This document shows, piece by piece, positions 1 through 6,862 of a stretch of 11,721 bases of DNA; positions within the stretch are counted from its first letter, which is position 1, and each line of letters opens with the position of its first letter. Position numbers and translations under genes: made by a program. Source of the DNA: Holophagales bacterium UBA2201 (lineage in GTDB: Bacteria > Acidobacteriota > Thermoanaerobaculia > UBA2201). Below the pieces are notes generated by a model that ran no database searches, was not told where the DNA came from, and saw nothing but the letters and a program-made list of their open reading frames with translations. Where the stretch lies: the NCBI GenBank assembly GCA_002327305.1, contig DCUZ01000030.1, positions 1 to 11,721 on the forward strand, written 5' to 3'.

Positions 1-13
1 GTGGGCGGGTCCC

Positions 14-47
14 CGGCTGCGGACTGCGGGCTACGGACTACGGGTCG
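14..47. repeat. Degenerate heptanucleotide tandem repeat
   Basis: Consecutive 7-base units can be read as CGGACTG, CGGGCTA, CGGACTA, CGGGTCG, preceded by a shortened CGGCTG. The array starts just beyond the stop codon of the permease gene and may continue outside the window. The units resemble the CCGGCTA/CGGAATG-type units at 8893-8934, so this looks like one member of a dispersed heptamer family. No coding potential is evident. Confidence 0.7.
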
Positions 48-55
48 TGTGGGGG

Positions 56-2470
56 CTACTCGTACCGCAGGACTCGGGCCGGGTCGGTGTGGGCCACCCG
101 CAGGGCCTGCGCCCACACCACCCCCAGGGTCAGCGCCGCCGAGATGACCGCCGCCAGGAGGAACGGGCCGGGCCGAAGGGGAATGCGGTCGGCGAACTGC
201 CCGAGCCATTGGTTCAGGAGCCACCAGGCGGCGGGCCAGGCCAGGAGGTTGGCGGCGAGGATGCAGAGGGCGTATTCCCGCGAGACCAGGAGGGTGATCT
301 CCCCGAGGGAGGCCCCCAGCACCTTGCGGATGCCGATCTCCCGGGTGCGAAGGCGGGTCAGGAAGGCGGCCAGCCCCAGGAGGCCGAGGGCGCAGATGAC
401 CACGGCCACGATGGAGGCGATCTGGAGGACGCGGGCGGTCCGCCGCTCGGGCGTGAAGAAGGCCATGAGGTCCTTCTCCAGGGAATAGGCCGTGAAGGGC
501 CAGTCGGGGTTCACTTCTTTCCATGCCTCACCGGCCGCGGCCAGGACCTCCTCGCGCCGGGAAGGGTCGAGGCGGAAAAACGCATAGGAACCGGCCATGC
601 CGGACTGCGAGGGGGCGAGGACCATCACGAGCGGCTGAAGGGGGAAGCGAACGGTGGAAGCATGGAAATCCTTCACGATGCCGGCCACCTTCCCCCCGCT
701 CTTGCCATGGCGCAAAGCCGTTCCCGTGCGCGCTCCCATCACGGCGGCGGCGGACTCGTTGAGCCAATACTGCCTCAGGCCGGGAGCGTCGGAGACGATG
801 GGCGGCACCCCCCCCTCAACGAAGGGGATGCGGAAGGTGGAGGGGAAATCGGGGTCCACCTGCATGTAGGGGAAGGACGGATCGGAACCGGCCGGTTTCC
901 CGTCCCAGTCGAGCCCCTGGATGGCGTCGAGGGGATAGATGGGAAGGCGGTTGGAGCCCGTGACGCCGACGATGCCGGGGACGCGCGACCAGACCGCCTT
1001 GAGGTCGAGGAAGTGCCGGGTCAGTTCGGGGTGGGGGCCGAGAAGGCAGTAGTAGAGGTCCCGGGGATCGTAGCCGAGGTCCTTCGTTTCAAGATGACGG
1101 ACCTGGCGCTGGACCACCAGGGCCCCCACCATCAGGACCACCGCCACCCCGAACTGAAGGGCGACGAAGCCCTTGCGCATCCAGGCGCCGCGGAGGCCCG
1201 GCTGGAAGGTGCTTCGCAGGGCCCGGGCGGGAGGGTAGGAGGCCAGGGCCAGGGCCGGGAGGAGCCCCGAGATGAGGCCGGTGGCCAGAGTGATGCCCGC
1301 AAGGGCCAGTAGGCTCCCCGGCCGCAGGAGCTCCGCCATGGCCAGCGGCTTGCCGGTGAGGCGGTTGAATCCGGGCAGGAGGAGCTCCACCAGGGCCAGG
1401 GCCAGGGCCAGGGCGAGGGCGGACAACAGGACCGATTCGACCAGGAACTGGCGCACCAGGGCGGGTTCGGTGGCCCCCAGCACCTTCCGCATCCCGGTCT
1501 CGCGCGAGCGGTTGATGGAATGGGCGGTCCCCAGGTTGATGAAATTGATGCACGCCGTCAGGAGGATGAAGAGGCCCACGGCGGCGAAAATGAACACGGT
1601 GGCGAGGTCTCCGCTCTCCGGGGCCTCCCCGGTGGCCTGGGGCGTGACGAGCAGCTTATAGGATTTGAAGAGGGAGGCCAGCCCCGGGATCAAATGGATC
1701 TTCTCCACCGGAAGGAGGTCCAGCCGCGAAAGCCCCAAGATGTTGAGCCCCCGCAGCCATTCGTTGAGGCGGAACTGGAACGCCTTCGGGTCGGTCCCCG
1801 GGCGGAGCAGGACATAGGTCTGGTACAGGTGGACCTGCCAGGCCTTCTCCGGCGGCATGTCGGCATCGGTGTGCAGGGTGGGGGGGACGACAAAATCCAC
1901 CTTGAGGTGGGAGTTGTGGGGGAGGGGTTCCACCACGGCCGTGACGATGGTGTCGGTGGTCTTGTCGATGTTGAGGGTGCGCCCCAGGGCCGGGCCGTCC
2001 CCGAAATACTTCCGGGCCATGGCGGTGGTGATGACGATGGAGCGGGGGTCCGTCAGGGCCGTGTCGGCGTCCCCCTCGACGAAGCGGAAGGTGAACAGTT
2101 TGAAGAAGTCGGGGTCGGCGATGACGAACTGGTACTCCATGAAGAACCGGTCGCCCGCCTTCACCCGCCAGCTCCCGTCGTTGTTGTAGCGGGCGCAGGC
2201 CTCCACCTCGGGGAAGCGTTCCCGGATGGCCGGTCCCAGGGGGATGGGGGTGCGGGTGGCAAACCCCGGCCGGTGGGCCTGGTCGTTGAGCAGGAGGTGG
2301 AGGCGGCCGCTCCCGGCGTGGAACCGGTCGTAGGAAAGCTCGTCGGCCACCCAGAGGTAGATGAAGACGGCGCAGGCGATCCCCAGGGCCAGGCAGGAGA
2401 GATTGAGGAGGGCCAGCCCCTTGCGCCGGGCCAGGGAGCGCAGGACGAGGCGGACGGTGTGGGTCAGCAC
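56..2470 (-). CDS. ABC transporter permease, duplicated MacB/FtsX type
   Basis: Membrane subunit of an ABC exporter of the MacB/FtsX (type VII) class, working with the ATPase encoded just upstream. The 804 residues show a duplicated layout. A first helix (about 20-42) is followed by a periplasmic MacB-like domain, then three helices (about 290-315, 342-362, 385-410). A fifth helix (433-455) precedes a second periplasmic domain and three last helices (680-705, 733-757, 767-790). Each half carries the FtsX signature after its first core helix: RSRETGMRKVLGA at about 321-333 and RTREIGIRKVLGA at 708-720. The start is GTG, 18 bases after the ATPase stop, with only a G-rich stretch as ribosome site, so coupling to the ATPase is likely. 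The substrate cannot be read from sequence; relatives move lipoproteins, peptides or toxic compounds, or act mechanically on the envelope. A six-base repeat encodes an Ala-Leu run in helix 3. Confidence 0.93.
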   Translation of the reverse strand: MLTHTVRLVLRSLARRKGLALLNLSCLALGIACAVFIYLWVADELSYDRFHAGSGRLHLLLNDQAHRPGFATRTPIPLGPAIRERFPEVEACARYNNDGSWRVKAGDRFFMEYQFVIADPDFFKLFTFRFVEGDADTALTDPRSIVITTAMARKYFGDGPALGRTLNIDKTTDTIVTAVVEPLPHNSHLKVDFVVPPTLHTDADMPPEKAWQVHLYQTYVLLRPGTDPKAFQFRLNEWLRGLNILGLSRLDLLPVEKIHLIPGLASLFKSYKLLVTPQATGEAPESGDLATVFIFAAVGLFILLTACINFINLGTAHSINRSRETGMRKVLGATEPALVRQFLVESVLLSALALALALALVELLLPGFNRLTGKPLAMAELLRPGSLLALAGITLATGLISGLLPALALASYPPARALRSTFQPGLRGAWMRKGFVALQFGVAVVLMVGALVVQRQVRHLETKDLGYDPRDLYYCLLGPHPELTRHFLDLKAVWSRVPGIVGVTGSNRLPIYPLDAIQGLDWDGKPAGSDPSFPYMQVDPDFPSTFRIPFVEGGVPPIVSDAPGLRQYWLNESAAAVMGARTGTALRHGKSGGKVAGIVKDFHASTVRFPLQPLVMVLAPSQSGMAGSYAFFRLDPSRREEVLAAAGEAWKEVNPDWPFTAYSLEKDLMAFFTPERRTARVLQIASIVAVVICALGLLGLAAFLTRLRTREIGIRKVLGASLGEITLLVSREYALCILAANLLAWPAAWWLLNQWLGQFADRIPLRPGPFLLAAVISAALTLGVVWAQALRVAHTDPARVLRYE
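1391..1420 (-). repeat. In-frame hexanucleotide repeat encoding (Ala-Leu)n
   Basis: On the plus strand, four perfect CAGGGC units are followed by GAGGGC. On the coding strand they give alternating Ala-Leu at residues 351-360, inside the third transmembrane helix of the permease. Because the unit is six bases, slippage would change helix length by two residues per unit without shifting the frame. Confidence 0.8.
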
Positions 2471-2488
2471 GGGAGGCCCCCGCCGGGT

Positions 2489-3178
2489 TCAGGCACGGAA
2501 TCCTCCCTGGAGGTTCTCGGTGACGATGTGGCCGTCGAAGAGGTGGATGACCCGTTGGGCGTAGCCCGCGTTGGTCCGGGAGTGGGTGACCATCAGGACC
2601 GTGGTCCCCCCGCCGTGGAGGCCCGCGATCAACTGCATCACCTGGGTCCCCTGGTTGGAGTCGAGGTTGCCGGTGGGTTCGTCCGCGAGGAGGAGGGCGG
2701 GGCGGGCCGCCACCGCGCGGGCCACCGCCACCCGCTGTTGCTGTCCCCCGGACAACTGCTGGGGGAAATGGCGGCGCCGGGGGGCGAGTTCCAGGCGGTC
2801 CAGCACCTCCCCCAGGCGCCGGCGGCGCTCGGCCGGGGGGATGCGGGCGTAGAGGAGGGGCAACTCGATGTTCTCCTCCACCGTCAGATCGTCGATGAGG
2901 TTGAAGCTCTGGAAGACGAAGCCGACGGCCCCCCGGCGGAGGCGGGCCCGTTCCCCCTCGGGAAGGTGGGAGGCGTCCCGCCCGCGGAAAACAAGCCGCC
3001 CCTCGGTGGGGGAGTCGATCAGGCCCAAAATGTTCAACAGGGTGGTCTTGCCGCAGCCGGAGGGGCCCATGACGGAGACGAACTCCCCCTCCTGGATGGC
3101 CAGGTTGATATTGCTGAGGGCGGTGGTCTCCACTTCCGAGGTGCGGTAGACCTTCTTGAGGTCCCGGGCTTCGATCAT
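2489..3178 (-). CDS. ABC transporter ATP-binding protein, LolD/MacB type
   Basis: Cytoplasmic ATPase that powers the neighbouring FtsX-type permease. The 229 residues match the usual length of the LolD/MacB/FtsE ATPase class and contain every core motif: Walker A GPSGCGKT, Q-loop in VFQSFN, signature LSGGQQQRVAVARA, Walker B ALLLADEPTGNLD and the switch histidine in MVTHS. The DEPTGNLD form and the short C-terminus are typical of this exporter class. The frame stays open upstream, but the ATG at 3178 is preferred: AGGAG lies 8 bases before it, homology starts at once (MIEARDLKKVY), and the sigma-54 promoter lies just upstream, which rules out the longer versions. It is the first gene of a two-gene operon with the permease. 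The transported substrate is unknown. Confidence 0.95.
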   Translation of the reverse strand: MIEARDLKKVYRTSEVETTALSNINLAIQEGEFVSVMGPSGCGKTTLLNILGLIDSPTEGRLVFRGRDASHLPEGERARLRRGAVGFVFQSFNLIDDLTVEENIELPLLYARIPPAERRRRLGEVLDRLELAPRRRHFPQQLSGGQQQRVAVARAVAARPALLLADEPTGNLDSNQGTQVMQLIAGLHGGGTTVLMVTHSRTNAGYAQRVIHLFDGHIVTENLQGGFRA

Positions 3179-3222
3179 CGTATTCGCTCCTGGGGCGCGG
3201 CAGGGCGCCCGCGCCATACTTA

Positions 3223-3240
3223 TAGCAAGGGGCGTGCCAA
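3223..3240 (-). promoter_or_regulatory. Sigma-54 (-24/-12) promoter for the ABC exporter operon
   Basis: The minus strand reads TTGGCACGCCCCTTGCTA, essentially the full sigma-54 consensus TGGCACG-N4-TTGCW, with GG and GC exactly 10 bases apart (GG at 3238-3237, GC at 3226-3225). The predicted transcription start is near 3213, giving a leader of about 35 bases with AGGAG before the ATPase ATG. A gene for a sigma-54 activator starts divergently 157 bases away. Confidence 0.88.
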
Positions 3241-3311
3241 CCTGGTCCAGGCCGTGCGCCCCGCAAGACAGGGGGGGGGCTTGAACGGGAGGTGTTCGTG
3301 TGGTATACAGA

Positions 3312-3347
3312 AGTGTCCGCAATCGGACGCTCTTTTGGAGTGTCCGC
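3312..3347. promoter_or_regulatory. Candidate enhancer (UAS) for the NtrC-type regulator
   Basis: GTCCG-CAAT-CGGAC (3315-3328) is a perfect 5+4+5 palindrome. The sequence AGTGTCCGC occurs twice, at 3312-3320 and 3339-3347, 27 bases apart, and a weaker GTGTTCG lies at 3292-3298. The palindrome is about 100 bases upstream of the predicted exporter start, the usual range for an enhancer-binding protein dimer. Assignment to the adjacent regulator is inference from position and symmetry. Confidence 0.6.
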
Positions 3348-3368
3348 CCATGAAACGGGCCGGCAGCC

Positions 3369-3386
3369 CGGGCACGGGGATTGCAA
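3369..3386 (+). promoter_or_regulatory. Possible sigma-54-like promoter at the regulator start
   Basis: GGGCACGGGGATTGCA matches TGGCACG-N4-TTGCW except for the first base, with GG (3371-3372) and GC (3383-3384) 10 bases apart. The predicted start, about 3396, falls one base before the regulator's ATG, so any transcript would be leaderless and the AGGAAGGGGG ribosome site would not be in it. It may be chance in GC-rich DNA, or a site for regulator autocontrol. Confidence 0.3.
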
Positions 3387-3396
3387 GGAAGGGGGC

Positions 3397-4779
3397 ATGA
3401 CGAACAATCGCAGATCCGGCACAATCCTGGTGGTGGACGACGACGAGGGGGTCCTGCAGGCGGCGCGCCTCTTCCTCAAACAGTATGCCGCGCGGGTGGA
3501 CACGGAGCGTTCTCCCGACACGCTGCCCGCCCTTCTGAACAACACCCGCTACGATGTCGTCCTCCTGGACATGAATTTCACCCGGGACAGCACCTCCGGC
3601 CGGGAGGGGTATTTCTGGCTGGACCGCATCCTTGCCCTCGATCCCGGCGCCGTGGTGGTCCTCATGACCGCCTTCGGCGACGTGGACACGGCGGTGCGCG
3701 CCATCAAGGCCGGGGCCACCGATTTCGTCCTTAAGCCGTGGCAGAACGAGAAACTGCTGGCCACCGTTTCGGCCGCCCTTTCCCTGCGCCGGTCCCGGGA
3801 CGAGGTGGAGCACCTCCGGTCGGGCCGCGCGGCGCTCGGCGAGGCCCAGGACCAGCCCTTCCACGGTTTCGTCGGCGACTCGTCCGAGATGCGCCGCGTG
3901 TACGAAACGGTCCAGAAGGTGGCGGCCACGGAGGCCTCGGTCCTCATCCTGGGGGAGAACGGCACCGGCAAGGAGCTGGTGGCCCGGGCCCTCCATCGCG
4001 CCTCCTCCCGCGCCGGGGAGGTCTTCATCTCGGTGGACATGGGGGCCATCACCGAAACCCTTTTCGAAAGCGAGCTGTTCGGCCACGTCAAGGGGGCCTT
4101 CACCGACGCCCGGTGCGACCGGGCGGGGCGGTTCGAGGCGGCCTCCGGCGGCACCCTCTTCCTCGACGAGATCGGCAACCTCCACCTCTCCCTCCAGGCC
4201 AAGATCCTTCGGGCGCTCGAGACGCGGCAGGTGGTCCGGGTGGGGTCCAACCGCCCCGCCCCCTTCGACGTTCGCCTCGTCTGCGCCTCCAACAGGCCGG
4301 TGCACGCGATGGCCGACCGGGGGGAGTTCCGTCAGGACCTCCTCTACCGCGTCAACACGGTGGAGATCCTCCTCCCCCCCCTGCGCGAGAGGGGGGGCGA
4401 CCTGCCGCAGTTGGTGGAGCACTTCCTCAAGCGCTACGCCCGCAAGTACGGCAAGCCGGTGCGCAAGGTCAGCGACGGCGCCTTCAAGAAGCTCCAGGCC
4501 TACCGCTGGCCCGGCAACGTGCGGGAACTGGAGCACGCCATCGAGCGGGCCATCATCCTCAGCGACACCCCCGTCCTCCAGCCGGGGGACTTCCTCTTCC
4601 CCTCGCCGCGGGCCGAGGGGGCGGGGCTCCATTTCGATTCCTACAACCTGGAGGAGGTGGAGAAGGCGGTCATCCGCCGGACGCTGGAGAAGCACCACGG
4701 GAACATCACCAGCGCCTCGCGGGAACTGGGGCTGACGCGGGCCTCCCTCTACCGACGGATGGAAAAGCATGGGATCTGA
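3397..4779 (+). CDS. Sigma-54-dependent response regulator, NtrC family
   Basis: Activates sigma-54 RNA polymerase after phosphorylation by a partner kinase, here almost certainly the next gene. Its 460 residues have the standard three domains. The receiver (about 8-130) has the acidic pocket DDD at 14-16, phosphoacceptor Asp58 in LLDMN, Thr91 and Lys113. An unusual extended loop of about ten residues follows Asp58. The AAA+ domain (about 157-390) has Walker A GENGTGKE (186-193), Walker B GGTLFLDEIG (251-260) and the WPGNVREL sensor II region (371-378). The sigma-54 contact loop reads GAFTDA at 233-238 instead of the usual GAFTGA. A Fis-type helix-turn-helix closes the protein (about 436-458). 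The ATG at 3397 is chosen because AGGAAGGGGG precedes it and the receiver fold begins there. The likely target is the divergent exporter promoter; autoregulation is possible. Confidence 0.96.
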   Translation: MTNNRRSGTILVVDDDEGVLQAARLFLKQYAARVDTERSPDTLPALLNNTRYDVVLLDMNFTRDSTSGREGYFWLDRILALDPGAVVVLMTAFGDVDTAVRAIKAGATDFVLKPWQNEKLLATVSAALSLRRSRDEVEHLRSGRAALGEAQDQPFHGFVGDSSEMRRVYETVQKVAATEASVLILGENGTGKELVARALHRASSRAGEVFISVDMGAITETLFESELFGHVKGAFTDARCDRAGRFEAASGGTLFLDEIGNLHLSLQAKILRALETRQVVRVGSNRPAPFDVRLVCASNRPVHAMADRGEFRQDLLYRVNTVEILLPPLRERGGDLPQLVEHFLKRYARKYGKPVRKVSDGAFKKLQAYRWPGNVRELEHAIERAIILSDTPVLQPGDFLFPSPRAEGAGLHFDSYNLEEVEKAVIRRTLEKHHGNITSASRELGLTRASLYRRMEKHGI

Positions 4780-6145
4780 CCGTCCGGGCGGCCCCCTCCG
4801 GCGTTTCCGCGCCCAGGTCGCCCTGCGGGTGGCGGGATTCGCCGCGGCGGCCGGGCTCGCCCTCTTTCTCCTCCTGCGCGCCGATTGGCTCTCCGGCGCC
4901 ATCGCCGGCGCGGCCGCCCTGTGGCTGGCGGTGGACCTGGTCCGGTACGCCGAGCGGACGGGGCGCGATATTCAGAAGTTCCTCCTGGCGGTGCGCCAGT
5001 CCGATTTTTCCCTCACCTTCTCCGGGCCCCGGCTGGGGGAGCCCTTCGACGGCCTGGAGGAGGAGTTCCAGCGGGTGATGGAGACGGTGCGGCGCGAGCG
5101 GGCCGAGACCGAGGAACAGCGGCGCTTTCTGGAGACGCTGGTCCAGCACGTGGGCGTCGGCCTCCTGGCCTTCGACGATTCGGGGGCGGTGACGCTGGCG
5201 AACGCCGCCGCCCGCCGCCTCCTCGGCGTGCCCCATCTCCGCCGCGTCGCGGACCTGAGACCGGCCCAGCCGGCCGCAGCCGAAGCGTTGGAGGCCCTGC
5301 GGGCGGGTGAGCGGGCGCTGGTCCAGATCGAGCGGGACGGCGCCCCCGCCCAACTGGTCCTGAAGGCGGAGGAGTTCAAGATGGGGCAATGGCGCCAGCT
5401 CCTGGTATCCCTCCAGGACATCCACGGAGAACTGGAGGAAAAGGAGACCGAGGCCTGGCAGAACCTGACCCGGGTCCTGACCCACGAGATCATGAACTCC
5501 ATGACCCCCATCTCCTCTCTGGCCGCCACCGCGGAGGACCTCCTTGCCGGGCTGGACCCCTGCGTGGGGGACGGGGGGCCGGAAGGGTGCGCCGAGCGGC
5601 TGAAGGACGCCCGTGAGGCCATGGGCACCGTCCGCCGGCGGAGCAAGGACCTGATGGGGTTTGTCCAGGCCTACCGCTCCCTGGCACTCATCCCCAGGCC
5701 GAAGTTCCAGGTCGTCTCCCTGCGCGAGCTCTTCGGGCGCGCCGAGCGGCTCATGCGTCAGCGGTTTGAGGAGGAACGGGTACGCTTCGGTTGGAGCGCG
5801 GCCCCCGAGACGCTGGAGGTGACGGCCGACCCGGCGCTGGTCGAGCAGGTCCTCCTCAACCTCCTCCTCAATGGCCTCGACGCGGTGCGGGGCCGCCCCG
5901 GCGGGGAGGTGCGGCTCGAGGCGTCCATGAGCGAGCGGGGCCGGCCGGTGGTGACCGTGAGCGACAACGGGGGCGGCATCGCGCCGGAGGCGGAGCCCAA
6001 GGTCTTCATCCCCTTCTTCACCACCAAGAAGGGGGGGTCCGGCATCGGCCTCAGTTTCTCCAGGCAGGTGATGCACCTGCACGGCGGGAGCATCGCCGTG
6101 CGGTCGGACGCCGACCGGGGGGCCGTGTTCACCCTCAAATTCTGA
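4769..6145 (+). CDS. Membrane-bound PAS sensor histidine kinase
   Basis: Sensor kinase expected to phosphorylate the NtrC-type regulator encoded immediately upstream. The 458 residues begin with two closely spaced helices (about 18-36 and 41-58) joined by only a few residues, so there is no periplasmic sensor domain. A linker and coiled region lead to a PAS-like domain (about 121-215), then the dimerisation domain with phosphoacceptor His239 in VLTHEIMNSMTP. The ATPase domain shows an N box NLLLNGLDAV (364-373), G1 DNGGGI (399-404), the F box FIPFFTTKKGG and G2 GSGIGL. Its ATG overlaps the end of the regulator gene by 11 bases (ATGGGATCTGA), which implies coupled translation and a fixed pair. 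The signal is probably read in the membrane or by the PAS pocket, plausibly envelope stress or the exported substrate; this is inference. Confidence 0.95.
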   Translation: MGSDRPGGPLRRFRAQVALRVAGFAAAAGLALFLLLRADWLSGAIAGAAALWLAVDLVRYAERTGRDIQKFLLAVRQSDFSLTFSGPRLGEPFDGLEEEFQRVMETVRRERAETEEQRRFLETLVQHVGVGLLAFDDSGAVTLANAAARRLLGVPHLRRVADLRPAQPAAAEALEALRAGERALVQIERDGAPAQLVLKAEEFKMGQWRQLLVSLQDIHGELEEKETEAWQNLTRVLTHEIMNSMTPISSLAATAEDLLAGLDPCVGDGGPEGCAERLKDAREAMGTVRRRSKDLMGFVQAYRSLALIPRPKFQVVSLRELFGRAERLMRQRFEEERVRFGWSAAPETLEVTADPALVEQVLLNLLLNGLDAVRGRPGGEVRLEASMSERGRPVVTVSDNGGGIAPEAEPKVFIPFFTTKKGGSGIGLSFSRQVMHLHGGSIAVRSDADRGAVFTLKF

Positions 6146-6154
6146 TGGGTCCGC

Positions 6155-6351
6155 TTAGCCCGGATTTCTCACAACTTGTCGTAGCGAAAGGCCCGCAAAA
6201 GGACGCGGAGGGCTTTGGATGCAAGGCTTTGCGACCGAGGCCGACGATGGCATAGCCTTGCCCTATGTTGAGGAAGGCCGACGGAGCAAAACGCAGCAGA
6301 CGAAACCCTGTACGGCCTTGTAGTAGAGAAGTTGTGAGAAATCCGGGTTAG
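6155..6351. mobile_element. MITE-like element, 189 bp with 19-bp terminal inverted repeats
   Basis: CCCGGATTTCTCACAACTT at 6159-6177 is perfectly inverted at 6329-6347. The resemblance continues imperfectly inward to about 38 bases (CGAAAGGCC against the complement of GGCCTTGTAG). TTAG lies directly outside each end (6155-6158 and 6348-6351), the form expected of a 4-bp target-site duplication. Two inner inverted pairs are visible: GCAAGGCT 6221-6228 with AGCCTTGC 6254-6261, and AAGGCCG 6274-6280 with CGGCCTT 6313-6319. No plausible gene lies inside, so it would be non-autonomous. It sits 10 bases beyond the kinase stop codon and, transcribed, could fold into a long hairpin and act as a transcript end. 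Confidence 0.72.
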
Positions 6352-6359
6352 AAGGCGAC

Positions 6360-6390
6360 GGGAGGGAGCGGTGACCGGCCGCCCCCTCCC
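6360..6390. other. GC-rich stem-loop, possible terminator without T-tract
   Basis: GGGAGGGAGCGG (6360-6371) pairs with CCGCCCCCTCCC (6379-6390), with one A-C mismatch and a 7-base loop. It lies between the convergent kinase transcript and the hemH-side transcript. No run of T follows on either strand, so an intrinsic terminator is uncertain; RNA stabilisation or a protein site is equally possible. Confidence 0.4.
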
Positions 6391-6615
6391 GCTCGATAAA
6401 ACCAAAACCCTTTATGCCAAGATCAGTGCAAGCGGCGTGCCGTCCTCAAGGGGTTCCTTCCCCCGGGAGAGGCGGTTCTGTACGGCGCGGTGTCCGCTTC
6501 GCGGCATCGATCGAACGCTTCCGGACGCCCGTGGGCGGCGATGCGGACGGCCGGCAGGCGGGAACGCTTGGAGGCCCGACCATCCGTCCCCGGGGGGCTG
6601 GGGGCTTCGCGATGC
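6391..6615. other. No gene recognised
   Basis: Short open frames exist on both strands, but none has a recognisable product, a good ribosome site or amino-acid use resembling the neighbouring genes. The only visible pattern is GAACGCTT repeated directly at 6513-6520 and 6562-6569. Together with the adjacent hydrolase remnant and the MITE-like element, this looks like degraded accessory DNA. Confidence 0.55.
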
Positions 6616-6862
6616 TTATGGAGAGATGCGCCGTAGTGCCGATGCCTGTTGCGGGGTAAGGGGATAGTGCTCGAACGGGGCGGTGTCGAGGAACCGCTCC
6701 CACAGTTTAAGCCACACCGGCCAGCAGCACAATCAGCGTGTGCGTGGCGCGATCCCCGGTATGCTCGAAGGCCAGCGCCGTGATCGGAGTGCGCGGCGCG
6801 GGGATGGAGAAGCAGGCGGCCGACCCCGCCAGGGCGGCCGCGAGGGCCGCGCTACGCCAGCG
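6616..6862 (-). pseudogene. Remnant of a lipoprotein-type alpha/beta hydrolase, internally deleted
   Basis: Two pieces of what looks like one protein family lie head to tail in different frames. The first (ending at a TAA at 6707-6709) reads like a lipoprotein start: a hydrophobic Ala/Leu stretch, the lipobox-like LAGSAAC, then THTLIVLLAG, the first core strand that in such hydrolases normally leads into a PGRGD-like turn. Shifted by one frame at about 6717, the second piece reads VWLKLWERFLDTAPF and ends at TAA 6618-6616. This resembles the tail of the same family, where GGHDW-x-TWRxLWxxFL follows the catalytic His. The catalytic core, with the nucleophile Ser and the His, is absent. No ATG, GTG or TTG begins the first piece before it runs into hemH. 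The family identification is from memory of these motifs; a chance join of two unrelated ends is possible. Confidence 0.5.

Noticed and set aside
3292..3396. In-frame upstream extension of the response regulator
   Set aside because: Covers the enhancer palindrome and promoter-like DNA and adds residues before the receiver with no family counterpart.
1520..3400. Plus-strand frame of about 626 codons across the ABC genes
   Set aside because: Antisense shadow of the permease and ATPase, which carry full motif sets; the product is Gly/Glu/Val low-complexity.
3220..4902. Minus-strand frame of about 560 codons across the regulator gene
   Set aside because: Antisense shadow of the NtrC-type regulator in GC-rich DNA; no domain or ribosome site.
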